This document shows, piece by piece, positions 47,601-58,528 of a stretch of 64,000 nucleotides of DNA; position 1 is the first letter of the stretch, and every line of letters begins with the position of its first letter. Where the stretch lies: NCBI GenBank assembly GCA_934045905.1, contig OW203767.1, positions 25,800,785 through 25,864,784 on the forward strand, written 5' to 3'. Source of the stretch: Leuctra nigra (Eukaryota > Arthropoda > Insecta > Plecoptera > Leuctridae). The notes below the pieces were generated by a model that saw only the letters and a list, made by a program, of their open reading frames with translations, searched no databases and had not been told where the DNA came from. Both the position numbers and the translations under genes were made by a program.

Positions 47601-50600
47601 CTACACAATTGAAATTCGTATTTATTTATTTTTAATTCACAATTAATTGGGAATTTCACTATACAATTCAAGTAAAGCAACTAAAATCTTCAATATTCAA
47701 ATTGGCCCAATTCAAAATCTTGTTTTGTGCGTCACTTTCATGGTTTGAGGTTAGGTTAGATGTATTTATGTTATCTCAGTCATAACAATCGTCCTAAATA
47801 ACAATTAGCATTCAACTGCTCTGTTAATATTTTATCTTTATACGAAATATGATTAAATATTACGACACTGCAGATTTGTAATGCTCATCTTGAATTGAAT
47901 AGCGTGATATGGATTTAAGGGTGCTCTTACAATTGACCACGAACTTGTCCATCTCTATGAACAGCTCCTTCTGGTCTCGGAACAACATCGCCAATCCTGT
48001 TTCATCTGATTTGGGTCCCATGAAGATCCGACAAGTTCCCTGTCGCGCTTGTCCTTTGTGCACCACGGTGATCTTGTAGGAGAATGCGTCATGCTGCAGA
48101 TGAGTAATGGTCGCATACACTGGACCACGTGGGTTGAAATCCATCCCACGTGACAGCTCCAGATTGTTCTGCTGCCAGAACGTATGTAACACGTTCTTCT
48201 TTGCCGGCCACTGGGAGCTGGGGTTGATGATGTTGACTTCAATGTTGGTGACCTTGACACCGGTGAACTTAAGCTTGCTGAGAGGGTATGGCGGCAGAGT
48301 TGTCTTGTAATCTTGGAACATGTCGTCGACCATCGTGTGCCAGCGGTAGAACATGGGATCACGCATTGCAGTTGCAACGTTTCCCATCACTCCGAATGAT
48401 TCCTGTGGAGTAGAAGAAACAGCTCATCGTTATTACATTCACAAATTAAATCAATAGATAATCAGACTTTTTTACTTTTTGAATATTGATACAAGATGTT
48501 TTCAGTTTTCTGTTCAACGTCTAGAAATAAATCTATACCTCTATGGTAGAAGGCCAGATTTCAAAGCTTTTGGAGGTGCGCTCATAAACCAGTTATTCTG
48601 CCTTTATATACAATCATATTTGTAATGGTGACATAAGTCATTGCGGAAGAGTACTTCGATTTAACTGTATTTGTTGACGTCAATTGGAAATCGATAGAGC
48701 TTGATTGCACCATTCCAAAAGTGTGCAGCTCAAAATCGAGAAAATGGACAACTGGCCTTCTACCTCTTTGATACAGATATACAAACGTTAAAGTTTAACG
48801 TTTTCTTTGCACCATTTACTGCAGCATTCTAAAACATTCTTATTTCTAATGCTGCTAAATCAAAATGTCAGAAGATAGGGAACTCTCTTTATTTTGTAGA
48901 ATGTGATATATTTAGGATGAACAAAAATTATTATTTTGGAACGAATTGTCATAATGGAATAATTATTCAAAGTTTGAATAAAACGTCCAAATATACTACC
49001 TCTTACTTCCAAAGGCTATAAGCACAATTCATTGCAGTCTACGTCATCAGGCAGTCAATCGACTCAATCTGTTTTTCCCAACAAAATGCTAGTTGATATT
49101 TCAATTTGAGAGTAATTAATGAAAATGTCTGACTTCAAAAGTAAACTAATGTTTCTACTGATTATTTCGGGCTCAGTTTTTCATTTAAGGAAATTATCAT
49201 TTAGAGAGTTAGGAAGGGATGTGTGCTGTGAGAATTATCCGACCGACCGGGGCTCGAACCCCGGACCTCTCACTTGCCGGGCGAGAGCTCTACCAACTGA
49301 GCTACCCGGTCGGACGGACGGACATTAGACACAACGCACTGATGAGAGTTAGAGATCTCCGAGGAGAATGGAATGAAGGTAGAGAATGCTCACTACGAAC
49401 TGTCAAAGAGGAAGACATGAATATCCTCACCAGATGCCTGTTGTCCGGATCGTGGCACAACGCGATGGCAACGTGACCCATGCCGTGCATCTGGCCGTAC
49501 AGCTTGCGATTCACCGAGAGAGAAGAAGACTCCATCATGTTGCCGAGAATGTCGATCCCATCCGTCTCGGTCAGCGGGATGTTCTTGCCGTCAGTCTGTG
49601 AGAAGAGCCGAGCGATTAGAAGTGATAAACTCATCTATCTTTATTCATCACTCTGTTGTGGTTCATCACTTACGCTGATGGCAAATCCAGAGTGAATTGC
49701 TTGATAGATTCTCTCCCTCCAGCGTTCAATGTCAGCGAGGTCAAATGTTATCTTATTTTTTTCACGATTGATGTCCTGAAATTTAAGCACAAAAAATCAA
49801 TTGTTACAAATATCTGTTGTAAGTATGAAACAATTACATATTTTACACACCTTGCTAAACACACCAAGATTAATATTGTTAAAAGGAAACTTGACAGCGA
49901 GGTAATTTCATTTTATGATACAAGTTTTGTTTGATATAAAGGGAGTTCATGGGGGTTGGGTCAACCTAGGGGCACCATTCATGTGGAGTCTGGTTCTGGT
50001 GGGAAGGCCCAGTACAGAATTGGGAACCGACCAGCGAATGGAGGCGTGGAGGGCTCGGACAGGTGGGACCCGATTTCAGGAGGATACAGGAGGAGGGAGG
50101 CCCAAGGGTCCGTAAATTGGGGGAGGGCATGATCTTAGTTAGGGCCAACACGTAATGGGGGTTGGTAATATAGTTGGAATAAATTAGGAAAATTCGAATG
50201 CTTACTCTCAGAACGGCATTGCTGTGTCTGGATGGCCAATTCTGACTAGAAACCAAACTGTCCAACTTGGGGAAGTAACCCTCCACCATCGGTTCACGGA
50301 TGTTGACGAATCTCTTTGTCCTCGGAAGTTGGTTGCTGAATCTCTCTAGATTGTATCGAGCCAACAGCTGATGATGCATGTAGTAGAACAACTCTCCACG
50401 ACGATCCTTATTGACAATCTCGTCGGCTCCATCGGAGGGGTACACGAGATGCCAGTGCCAGTGATGAAGATTCACGCCGACATCTTCACGGAAGTAGGCA
50501 AGACGATGCTCCTCTTCAAGATCGGAGGCTGTGTAGTCCCGTGGGATAATAATTGGGACCTAAATAATGTTAGAAGTAATGAATTACGCACAATTACTTT

Positions 50601-53600
50601 GAACGTTGAAACAACTTGTCATTGTTAGAAACAATGACAATTACTTTGAAAATTAAAAAATGTTTAATAGTAAAAGGGATTCTGTCTTTGTGTGTGTTTT
50701 CAATGCTTGATTTATATTAAATTGGAAGTGCGCTATTGTATTTTAGTTTTAAACTAATCGGACTGTTTTGTAAAAAAAAACAATTAGGAAAACTAAAACT
50801 TAATATCTGAGATAAGAATGGCATTCATTATTCTAACTTAGGACATCTGTCCAGACTCACCCTCTCTTTCTCTTCCGCGACGTTGATCTCCTCTTTGATT
50901 TGACCGAAGACTCCGCCGCCCAGGAACTTGTCCGGAAAGACTTCTGTCAGCGGAGGCAGCGGCAGGTTGCGGGTGTCTGGACGATGGAGGAGGGCGACGG
51001 AGTAGGCGTAGATGAACAACTGCGGGTTCAAGTTGTCACGGGCGTACAGCGCGACCGACGTCAGGTCCGACAAATTACGCATCCCTGGGTGTACAATACA
51101 GAGACATTTGAAGCAAGTTTTGAATTAACCACGATCATAACCAGTTACTACTATTTATTAGGTACAATTAGGGATGTTCCAAGGTCAATTGGCGTGTAAA
51201 ATCTTGTTCAATTGATCAAATAGTTTAATTACGATATAGCCTATTCGAGAAAATAAGGAACACAACTGATCTCTGGGGGATTTTGTGGTACTAGGTAAAT
51301 GGCGGCTATCAAGGGCGCATTTGCATAAATATAAATACAAATACAAATAGTTGATATAGTTGTTTGTTATGGCCAAAAAAGTAAATTTATAGCTAAATAT
51401 CAATTTCATTTGTTTTTTGTTTTTTCACTGCTTTATGGAAACACGAAATGTAAAAACAAATAAATTAATATGTGGACCTAATAGTAGCCATCTTGCCAGA
51501 AGTAGCTCCATCACGTATCACTTATTTGTGGGAATAGCCAGTTTATAGCCAGTTTTTTTAATACTCTACTAAACCCAGTAGTTCCGTTTAAACGGTCATA
51601 CAAGGAATGTAATTGGTTGTTGCCATTGCACCTAATCAACTGTTTAAAATTTAGCCGAGTATTGAAAAACTATGACCCTGAAAGAAGTACTTCTTTCTAG
51701 AAAGGGATTCAAATTTCTAGTCGTTTATTTCGTACATTTTTTATACATACAAGTACACAATGATAAGATACTAAATTTCTGTGGACCTGGGCTCAACGTG
51801 TTCTTAGTTGCTTTTTTCACATAAACTGTGCTTTTAAGGTGGCTGTATATCACGTGACTTTTAAACCAAAAAGCTACACATTTTCTATTGGAAGGGTTTA
51901 GTTTAGCAAAGACTTCTCCCTCATCAGATAAGTTAGGACACATCTGTTGGAACATATCTACGCAGAAAAGATCTGCGAAAATAACATATTAGATGATTTT
52001 ACTTCCTTGCACCTAAAAATTCTCAAATCAAGACCTGAAGTTGAAGGAAATTCTACGAGTTGCCAAGAACAGCAAACATTACTCTTATTGAGCGAGCGAA
52101 GCGAGCGACTCCATTTGGCTCTTTTAGCACGGACCTCTGTTTTTTTTTTTGTTTTTTTTTTTGTTTTTGTTTTTGTATGCTAAAGGAAGCAATGGAAGTC
52201 GCACCGTTTCACCGATCGACCTGAAATTTTGCACACATGTAAAGACAACCTTCTCTGTTTGCAGACCCAATTTTTTTTTGAAATCCATCCATTGGTTCAT
52301 TGTTAAAATAAGTATCTCCTGATAGCCTAAAAAATGAAAATGGTCTTCGGGAAATGTGATCAAACTCATATTTAGCATGGTCAGTAAGACCAACAATGTC
52401 ACTTATTTTACAAATTTTCAGCCGAATCTGTCAAGAAAGTATGCACTTATTGACATTTTTAATAGCTGTCAGAAATGAAACATTGAAAATGAATGTCTTT
52501 CCAATGCAACTGAATCTGATTTGCTTTAGGTACAAGAGTGTTTTGATGGTATGTACAGTTTTTTAGTGAAAAGCAGATATTTTTATGTTTATTGAGTTGA
52601 TCAAATTTGAATAATTCAATTTGGATCATAGTTTCCAACAAATCATTTCGAGTTTTTAAGGACCTTGATTGTCTTTTCGTCAATTCGTAGTTCTAATGGC
52701 CGTGCCTCCCGTGTTTCTACTTGGCTGATTTTGCATCCAGGAGGGATTAGAAACATAAGCTCACATTTCAATAATATCATTGAGTGGCGTTTGTTCTCTT
52801 CTAGCGTTCACACGTCATTCCAAATCTCTCCTGCATTTTGCTTCTTTTCGTTGATAATTTTGGCAATTTGGTGTACTTTGTGAAGGTATTAGTAGAATTG
52901 AATCGCTTTTAAAGCATAGATATTAGGTATCTACAGTTTTTGTCCAGGGGATTGATTATTTCAAATTATTTTCTTCTTGGAAACGTTGGATTTATTCCGT
53001 TTCTGAGCTTCTGTCTAGCCTGACATTTCCTTGAAGGTTGCTATTTTTTTTTGAAAGTTTTGATTCATTCAGTTCAAAACATTACGATGTCTTATTTTAA
53101 TTGTGGAACGTTGGATTCATTCCGTTTCTAAACTAGGTAGTTACTATTTTACCTGATCCGTTTTTTGTGTGGAACTTTGATTCCTTTCGCTTATTAGTTG
53201 AAAGGTGATTACTTTATTTTCATATTTGCGAAGTTTTGTTCAAGATTCATTTCGTAACATTACGACATTGAATACATTACGTCTTTGAGCACACATTTCG
53301 TGCATTTCAAACATTGATCACACAAATATCATTGTACTTTAATTAGGTAGGTACTCTACTTCTTACTTTTTCATTACTTATCTTATCCCTATTTAAACAT
53401 GCCGAAAAATGGAAAGACTTCTGCTAGAATGAAAGCCATAAAGGCGAAAAAGCGTCTGCGTGAAATTGAAGATCAAGAAACTGACGAAGCTGAATCTAAA
53501 AGGTTGAAACAAAATGTCGTTAATAATAAAGCATCAAGGAGCAAAGAGACCCCCGACCAGACTGCTGCAAGGAGATACTCAAACAATCAACGCAATACCC

Positions 53601-55941
53601 GCTCTCGTGCAGCGGGTATTGCCGATTGACCGACCAACTAAAAACTTCGCATGGTAATTGGTAGCAACATTTAAGGTATTTTTGCCAATTTTCAGTCTAA
53701 TTTGTAGTTATTTTCAAAAGTTTTTGTAATTTTAGGGACATTTTGTGTGTTGGCTGTCAAATTCACGGCGACATCGAATCTTTAGTTCAAGGCAAGGTAG
53801 TTAGAGCAGAAAGTTTCAAACGAAATGAAACTAATAATGACCGTTTAACAGATTGATCTGATATTGTGTCCACAGTAATATCATATCATATGAGTGGTCC
53901 CAGGTATATTGTTTGAAAGATATCCTGTGATTTTTGAAACTTAACAAGGAACCGTTCAATCAAAGGTTTAATCGATCAACTTAAAACTTAGCAAGGTTAT
54001 TGGGACCAATATTTTTGGAAATTTTGGAGATATTTATACAAGTCTGTGACGAAATTCAAGAATTATTGGCTTTTAATGACATTTTCGATAAACATAATTT
54101 CGGTTCGAGGTGTTGCGTGTATCCGTGCTCGCTCATCAACGCGTTACTCAGAGCGTTTTCCTAGTAAAAAGGCATATATGCATCACAAACCTGACGCAAT
54201 GTCAGAATATATAACATGCGCTCTTTCTTCCTCTTTCCAACGAAATGTTGAGATATTAATTATATCGACTATTATGAATGTAATGTTTAAACGAACAGCA
54301 CTTGGTTTTGACAGTCTTCACACGCGTACGTATACACGATATTTGTATTGTTTTTATTATTAAAATCACTGCAAAATTAAATAATATTGACTGCAAATAT
54401 AGATAAGCTCCAGTATGCAGTGAATTTCCTTCATAAATCACCTTGGAATACTCAACATGAACGATGTAAGGTATGTACTCATAGGTAACTATTTCTTTTG
54501 ATCGGATGTAGAGAAATAAAGTCACGTGATATACAGCCACCTTAAGTGAATGGAAAACTTTTAACAAAAATGTAATCACCGGTCATGGAAATGTGTTTCT
54601 TTTATAATACAAATGAAAATTTAAAAGATCGGTTGTCAACTGTCAGTAGTCTGAGGATGTGAATAAGATCTCACCCATGAATATGTTGATGAGTCTAGCA
54701 GATATCTCGCGATGCCAAGGCAAGAAGAGCGAGAACTCCGCGCGACGCGGCAATTTCGTGGCAAATGTCATGTCAGGCAGGACGATGTTGCCGACACCAA
54801 CGTGGATGGCGTCTTCACCGAACTTAGAGACGATACTCGGTCCGCTTTTGTAGCGCTCCGACTGCGAGAGAGAGAGCATTAGTGCAAAATATTAATTTCA
54901 TTTTCACGCTGTGTCCTCTCAATTTGCTGCGAATCCGTCAACATTAGCTTTAACTTTTTAATATAGTTGTAATAGCTGAGAACAGAATATAGTCTCTGTT
55001 AGCTCCAACATTTTCCTCTTTAAACTTTCAAGTATATTTCATTAAATGCCATATTTTCTAGAATAGAAAAAACAGATTATTCTGCAATGGCTCAACCACT
55101 GGAGGTTGTTCCAGTGGAGACAAAAAGGGGCAGATCAGAGTGGAAGACGGCGCGACAAGAGATGGCGACTCCGTTTGTCCTGAATATCCTACATCTGCCA
55201 CCATTTGTTAGGCGCAGATCAGCGTGGAAGACGGCGCGACAAGAGATGGCGACTCCGTTTGTCCTGAATATCCTACATCTGCCACCATTTGTTAGGCGCA
55301 GATCAGAGTGGAAGACGGCGCGACAAGAGATGGCGACTCCATTTGTCCTGAATATCCTATATCTGCCACCATTTGTAAGGGGCAGATGAGAGTGGAAGAC
55401 GGCGCGACAAGAGATGGCGACTCCATTTGTCCTGAATATCCTACATCTGCCACCATTTGTAAGGAGCAGATCAGAGTGGAAGACGGGCACGACAACAGAT
55501 GGCGACTCCATTTGTCGCGGGTTCAGAATATCCCACATCTGCCACCATTTGTAATAATCTCTTATATCGGTACAAAACTAGTCAACGTGTTAAACAATAA
55601 GTAATAGTTAAATAATAGTCAAAAGTAAACTCACCAGGTATGCTTGAGGAACGTCAAAGACGACATTGCTGTCACCCTTGGGGATTGATACTACCCTTAC
55701 TAATAATAGTGAAAAGTAAATCTCACCAAGTATGCTTGAGAAACGTCAAAGACGACATTGCTGTCACCCTTGGGGATTGATACTACCCTTACTAATAATA
55801 GTGAAAAGTAAATCTCACCAAGTATGCTTGAGGAACGTCAAAGACGACATTGCTGTCACCCTTAGGGATGAACGAAGGCTCAGTGGGGCGCTCGAACAAC
55901 AGCAGCAGGTTGTTCTTCTCATTGACTTCGACCTTTGCCAT
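44655..55941 (-). CDS. PPO: Prophenoloxidase B (692 aa, 9 coding exons)
   Basis: Second intact PPO, same role and architecture as PPO-A. Exons (high to low): 55819-55941, 54675-54861, 50861-51084, 50206-50559, 49674-49775, 49431-49595, 47931-48402, 47020-47258, 44655-44867. All introns are GT-AG; the exons sum to 693 codons with the stop. Lengths of exons 3 to 7 are identical to PPO-A. CuA: His211, His215 (HHWHWH) and His241 (FYYMHHQ). CuB: His367, His371 (MHGMGH) and His407 (FYRWH). GCGWP at 590-594. Activation junction Lys54-Phe55. The protein begins MAKVEVNEK; ATG at 55939-55941. No signal peptide. Introns hold many mobile elements, and intron 1 carries partial duplicates of exon 1 at 55618-55800. 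Confidence 0.96.
44899..45479. mobile_element. hAT-type non-autonomous element (PPO-B intron 8)
   Basis: 581 bp with inverted ends CAGGGTGCGAATT. A perfect 8-bp target duplication GGAGATGC (44891-44898 and 45480-45487). G-run and C-run tracts inside. No transposase. It sits 31 bp from the last exon. Confidence 0.88.
45490..45720. mobile_element. MITE-like sequence (PPO-B intron 8)
   Basis: GGAGGCCAATTCTAGAACGTTTTCCCAA near the right side belongs to the CTAGAA-end family also seen at 18.7 and 46.5 kb. Boundaries unclear. Confidence 0.35.
46246..46592. mobile_element. Two CTAGAA-end MITEs (PPO-B intron 8)
   Basis: 46469-46592 starts CAGGGGCCGTATTCTAGAAC and ends with the inverse GTTCTAGAATACGCCTCC. 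46246-46349 is a diverged relative. Both share TTCTGATGGAAT(T/C) and AAGGCCATAAGG-type text with 18.7 kb. hAT-like by ends; no clear duplication. Confidence 0.6.
46593..47006 (+). mobile_element. Helitron-like family 1, 5'-truncated copy ending beside exon 8
   Basis: Family-1 modules (ACCGATCGATCTGAAATTTTG, GGGACCAACATTTT) and the 3' hairpin CAACGCGTTACACAGAGCG. The final CTAG has decayed to CATG. The hairpin ends about 15 bp from the PPO-B exon 8 donor (47018-47019). Confidence 0.6.
48545..48764. mobile_element. Small inverted-repeat element (PPO-B intron 6)
   Basis: 220 bp, ends GGTAGAAGGCCAG and its exact inverse. Flanks TCTAT and TCTTT do not give a clean duplication. Confidence 0.55.
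49239..49313 (-). tRNA. tRNA-like sequence or pseudogene (PPO-B intron 6)
   Basis: Minus strand: acceptor CCGACCG/CGGTCGG pairs perfectly, A-box TAGCTCAGTTGGTAGAGC, anticodon stem CTCGC/GTGAG, loop CCGGCAA, B-box GGTTCGAGCCC. The nominal anticodon is GGC but position 33 is C, and the T-loop seems one nucleotide short. The anticodon loop is identical to the SINE at 37.8 kb. I take it as a tRNA-derived retroposon head, not a working gene. Confidence 0.55.
49900..50170. other. GC-rich intronic segment, unclassified (PPO-B intron 4)
   Basis: A G-rich block unlike its AT-rich neighbours, bounded by normal intron sequence. No inverted ends and no recognised protein. Confidence 0.35.
52087..54164 (+). 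mobile_element. Helitron-like family 1, long copy with ORF remnant (PPO-B intron 2)
   Basis: 2.08 kb. Begins TTGAGCGAGCGAAGCGAGCG preceded by host A. Ends with the CAACGCGTTACTCAGAGCG hairpin and TTTTCCTAG followed by host T. Ends and outer modules match the 0.6-1.0 kb copies, but about 1.2 kb of extra sequence in the middle carries the ORF at 53399-53629. Best read as an internal-deletion derivative of an autonomous element. Terminal A/T flanks, CTAG and hairpin fit Helitrons; the 5' TT instead of TC is unusual. Confidence 0.7.
53399..53629 (+). CDS. 76-aa ORF, Helitron Rep/helicase-type N-terminus (remnant)
   Basis: Very basic and charged; starts MPKNGKTSARMKAIKAKKR. It contains SRSKETPDQTAARRYSNNQ then RSRAAGIAD before a TGA. 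Arginine-rich SRA.ETPEQ..ARR repeats of this kind occur at the N-terminus of many arthropod Helitron-encoded proteins. Rep and helicase domains are absent; downstream sequence returns directly to the element's 3' region. It is in the same orientation as the surrounding element. Function as a stand-alone peptide is unlikely. Confidence 0.5.
   Translation: MPKNGKTSARMKAIKAKKRLREIEDQETDEAESKRLKQNVVNNKASRSKETPDQTAARRYSNNQRNTRSRAAGIAD
55124..55555. repeat. 84-bp minisatellite, 5 units (PPO-B intron 1)
   Basis: TGGAAGACGG recurs at 55141, 55225, 55309, 55393 and 55477. The unit also contains GAGATGGCGACTCC and TGCCACCATTTGT. As 84 is divisible by three, it gives repetitive open frames on both strands (for example a 28-aa repeat on minus), which I treat as by-products. 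Confidence 0.92.
55618..55800 (-). pseudogene. Two partial duplicates of PPO-B first coding exon
   Basis: A unit of about 92 bp in three tandem copies: 55618-55708, 55709-55800 and the true exon end from 55801. The extra copies hold the exon's last 14 or so codons (SNVVFDVPQAYL type) with the GTGAG donor but no acceptor or start. Substitutions are very few. The innermost copy has GTGAGT, a better donor than the real GTGAGA. Confidence 0.88.
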
Positions 55942-56532
55942 TTTATTGCAGTACGAGGCTGAAAGTACATTTAATACTTGTCAAATACTCTATTTTACTA
56001 AATGTAAAGTGACGGAATAATTGCAACGTATCTAGTGGTTATTCTCAAATCGTTTGGAAGAAATATTAAATTTTTTTCCTTTGTTTTTTCATATTTTTAT
56101 TAATTCGAAAAGCAATATTGGTAAAACCACAAATGCACAATTAATCTAATCTTTTATAGAATAATAATAACTTTTACTTTTTAACCATCAACGTTAAGTA
56201 ATATTTACGAGACTGTTAAATTTTATTATTAATAATATGATACATTATTCTATTAATGATTACCTATGCAATCGTTAATCCAACTTATTAACCTTCATTT
56301 AAATGTCAACTCTGACCTGTCAAACGTGTCAACCAAATGACCGCCCACAGGAACAATTCAACTTTCTGCATTGATGAAGTAAAACGAAAGAAGCTCGTGC
56401 AAGCTTTGAATTGACAATAAAGTCATAAGGAGGAATTATACAATATCAGTTCGATTGTGATACGGCCACACTATAAGGTGTTTGAAGTACAATACAGTAT
56501 AATTAATTGTAGTTGAAACTTTTGTTACTCAC

Positions 56533-56575
56533 CTACTTGGTAGTGAAGTTGATGAATGTGGACCTCCAGAAGACT
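56533..56575 (-). other. PPO-B non-coding leader exon (predicted)
   Basis: Initiator TCAGTC with A+1 at 56575, donor AAGTAG/GTGAGT (exon end 56533). It splices to acceptor ACTTTCAG/CCTCG with the first coding exon starting at 55958, a 574-nt leader intron. Homologous to 18419-18467 of PPO-A in sequence and order. Confidence 0.75.
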
Positions 56576-56720
56576 GACGCCTTGGCAAAAGCAGCAAGAG
56601 ATTAAATAGATGCTTCGTGTGCAAAACAAAGTGCACGTGCAATTTGAACAAGGAAGGAAACAAAACCACACTACATACAAATAGTAATTGTTATTGAAAA
56701 GGATAGAGATTGTTATCATT
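56576..56720 (-). promoter_or_regulatory. PPO-B core promoter with RUNX-, GATA- and E-box-like sites
   Basis: TATTTAA (56602-56608) is 33 nt from the initiator A. Upstream on the minus strand: CACGTG (56634-56639), TGTGGTTT (56663-56670) and TGATAACA (56711-56718). RUNX and GATA sites are shared with PPO-A, but spaced about 40 nt apart here against 1 nt there. The E-box is specific to PPO-B. Confidence 0.7.
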
Positions 56721-57745
56721 GTTTTAGGCCGTGTTCGAATCCCCCCTTCTCCAATTGTCACATTTTGATTAAGGAAAAATCCATTCTACTTCCTCTCCAA
56801 CGTCCGCCGAACAAACCTTTACGTAAGAAGTGATTATGGAAAGTCTGATGAAATACGTAGAAACACATTAATACTTAAACTCGTGACTGATAACACTCCA
56901 TTTTGACCATCGAAATGTTCTCGATTTTGACTTCCTTATTAGGTGATAACTTATGCAATAATGCCACAATTATGCTCAAACTTGATATGCATACGCCTTC
57001 AATAAGTCACACAATTGAGCTATGTGCCACAATTCATCTTCATAAAATGTTTTATATAAATAATTTATGTCTTGAATGTTTAAACTCACCCCAAATATTA
57101 GAATATATTTTTTCTATAGATATAATTTCAAATTAAAGTAAAGAACCAACAATAGGTCCATACAAGATTACTGACTGCTATCCACGGAATAGAGCCAGCT
57201 TGAGCTGAGCTGCTGAACATGATCCATTGGAGTGGATGTAGTAATTATTATGATATAATGGAGGTCGACTGCATGCTACAACATCGCAATACCAATGCAA
57301 ACACTGATATAGGAAGTGGAATTCGTCTCTGGAATGTCCGTCCCTGAGAGAAATGTGGAGGCATTCAACGATTTGTATGCAACATTTATTTAAGAATTTC
57401 AGTAATTTATTGATATAGTATATAGATATATATCATGTTAGTTAGATCACATAAAGAAATTAGATAATATTGAAAAATATGAAATATGCCCCACACTATT
57501 TTCACACTCAAAAGTGTAAATTTTCATTCAAAAATATGAAATTTAAATTCACCTGACATTTTAAAGAAAAACAGTATTCTTGTCGAGTGATGCTTGACGT
57601 ATCTGAATATTTTATGCTGAAGAAGGCCCTAGATTAGGATGTTTAACATCACCTGACACAATAAATGAACGTAAACACGATTTAGATTAAATAAATGTAT
57701 AAAATATGCAAAGTATTAATAAATGGTGATTATAAATCCTAAACG
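56721..57745. other. PPO-B to PPO-C intergenic region
   Basis: About 1.2 kb separates the PPO-B start site from the PPO-C stop. 57478-57552 is a fragment of the element at 30917-31550 (CACTATTTTCACACTC, TTTTCATTCAAAAATATGA). Otherwise nothing recognised. Confidence 0.5.
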
Positions 57746-57881
57746 TCACAGATGAGTCTGCTTCTTCTGTTGCTCTGTGCGGTCCTGTAGGAAGCGAACA
57801 GTGACATCTTGAACTCTCATGTTGGGCGTGAGGAAGTCTTCTAGGGAGGCGTTGTCACGCGGCTGGCGGTCGAACGGATAT

Positions 57882-58223
57882 AGCCCGTCTTCCATGATTG
57901 CGTTTTTTCATCGCAATGCGAATTCGCAGCCGCAACGTGGTCTCTCAGCCAATCAGCGCTCGAATCGCAGCATCGCATGACGTCACGAGAATCGCTGCGG
58001 ATCGTCGCTGAAAGTAGAACCAACTTCAACAACCAACGCAGCGAATTTCTATCGCAGCGTTGTGCGCATGCGCGGTTACCGCTGAACCACCTCTCGACAA
58101 ATGGGGGAGTCGGAAATACATGACGCGACGGCGAAAACATCGCATTCATGGAAGACGGTGACTGAAAAATCGTGCCGCAAAGCAACATTGCGACGAAAAC
58201 ATCGCAATGATGGAAGACGGGCT
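57882..58223. mobile_element. MITE in PPO-C exon 9
   Basis: 342 bp with imperfect inverted ends of about 37 bp (AGCCCGTCTTCCATGATTGC against AGCCCGTCTTCCATCATTGC). A 3-bp TAT duplication flanks it (57879-57881, 58224-58226). CpG-rich interior with GCGATTTT/CATCGCA motifs. No ORF. Confidence 0.85.
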
Positions 58224-58372
58224 TATCCCATGGCCCGACGATCAGGGTACTTCTTGTCTCGAATGCCGCAGAAACTAGCGGCGTCGTTGCACACGCCCTC
58301 GATGTTCTGATCAATCTGAGACCAAAGAACCATGATGTACATGATTGCTCAATAAATCTGATTGACTGAAAA

Positions 58373-58528
58373 ATGTTAGATCGCGCCATCTGAAGGATGT
58401 CCAAGCGATCTAATTGTCTCAGTATGTTGGTGACCCCTCATTTCAATGATCAAACATTGATGGGTACGGAACATGACCAGCAGTCATTCAAATTTGTTTA
58501 CCGATCATTTTTTATTTGGCCGAGTGAA
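58373..58528. mobile_element. Fragment of the 5707-5925 MITE family (PPO-C intron 8)
   Basis: Shares CAAGCGATCT, CATTTCAATGAT, GGAACATGACCAGCAGT and GGCCGAGTG with 5707-5925. The left end is altered. Confidence 0.55.

Noticed and set aside
49239..49313. Functional nuclear tRNA gene with GGC anticodon
   Set aside because: C instead of U at position 33 and a short T-loop; the anticodon loop is shared with a SINE head, so a retroposon origin is more likely.
55092..55538. 148-codon minus-strand frame, same strand as PPO-B
   Set aside because: Exactly the 84-bp minisatellite; not bounded by splice sites that fit the PPO frame, and PPO-B is complete without it.
57841..58404. 187-codon minus-strand frame across PPO-C exon 9
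   Set aside because: Wrong frame for PPO; it runs through the MITE and intron. The PPO frame stops at 58223-58225.
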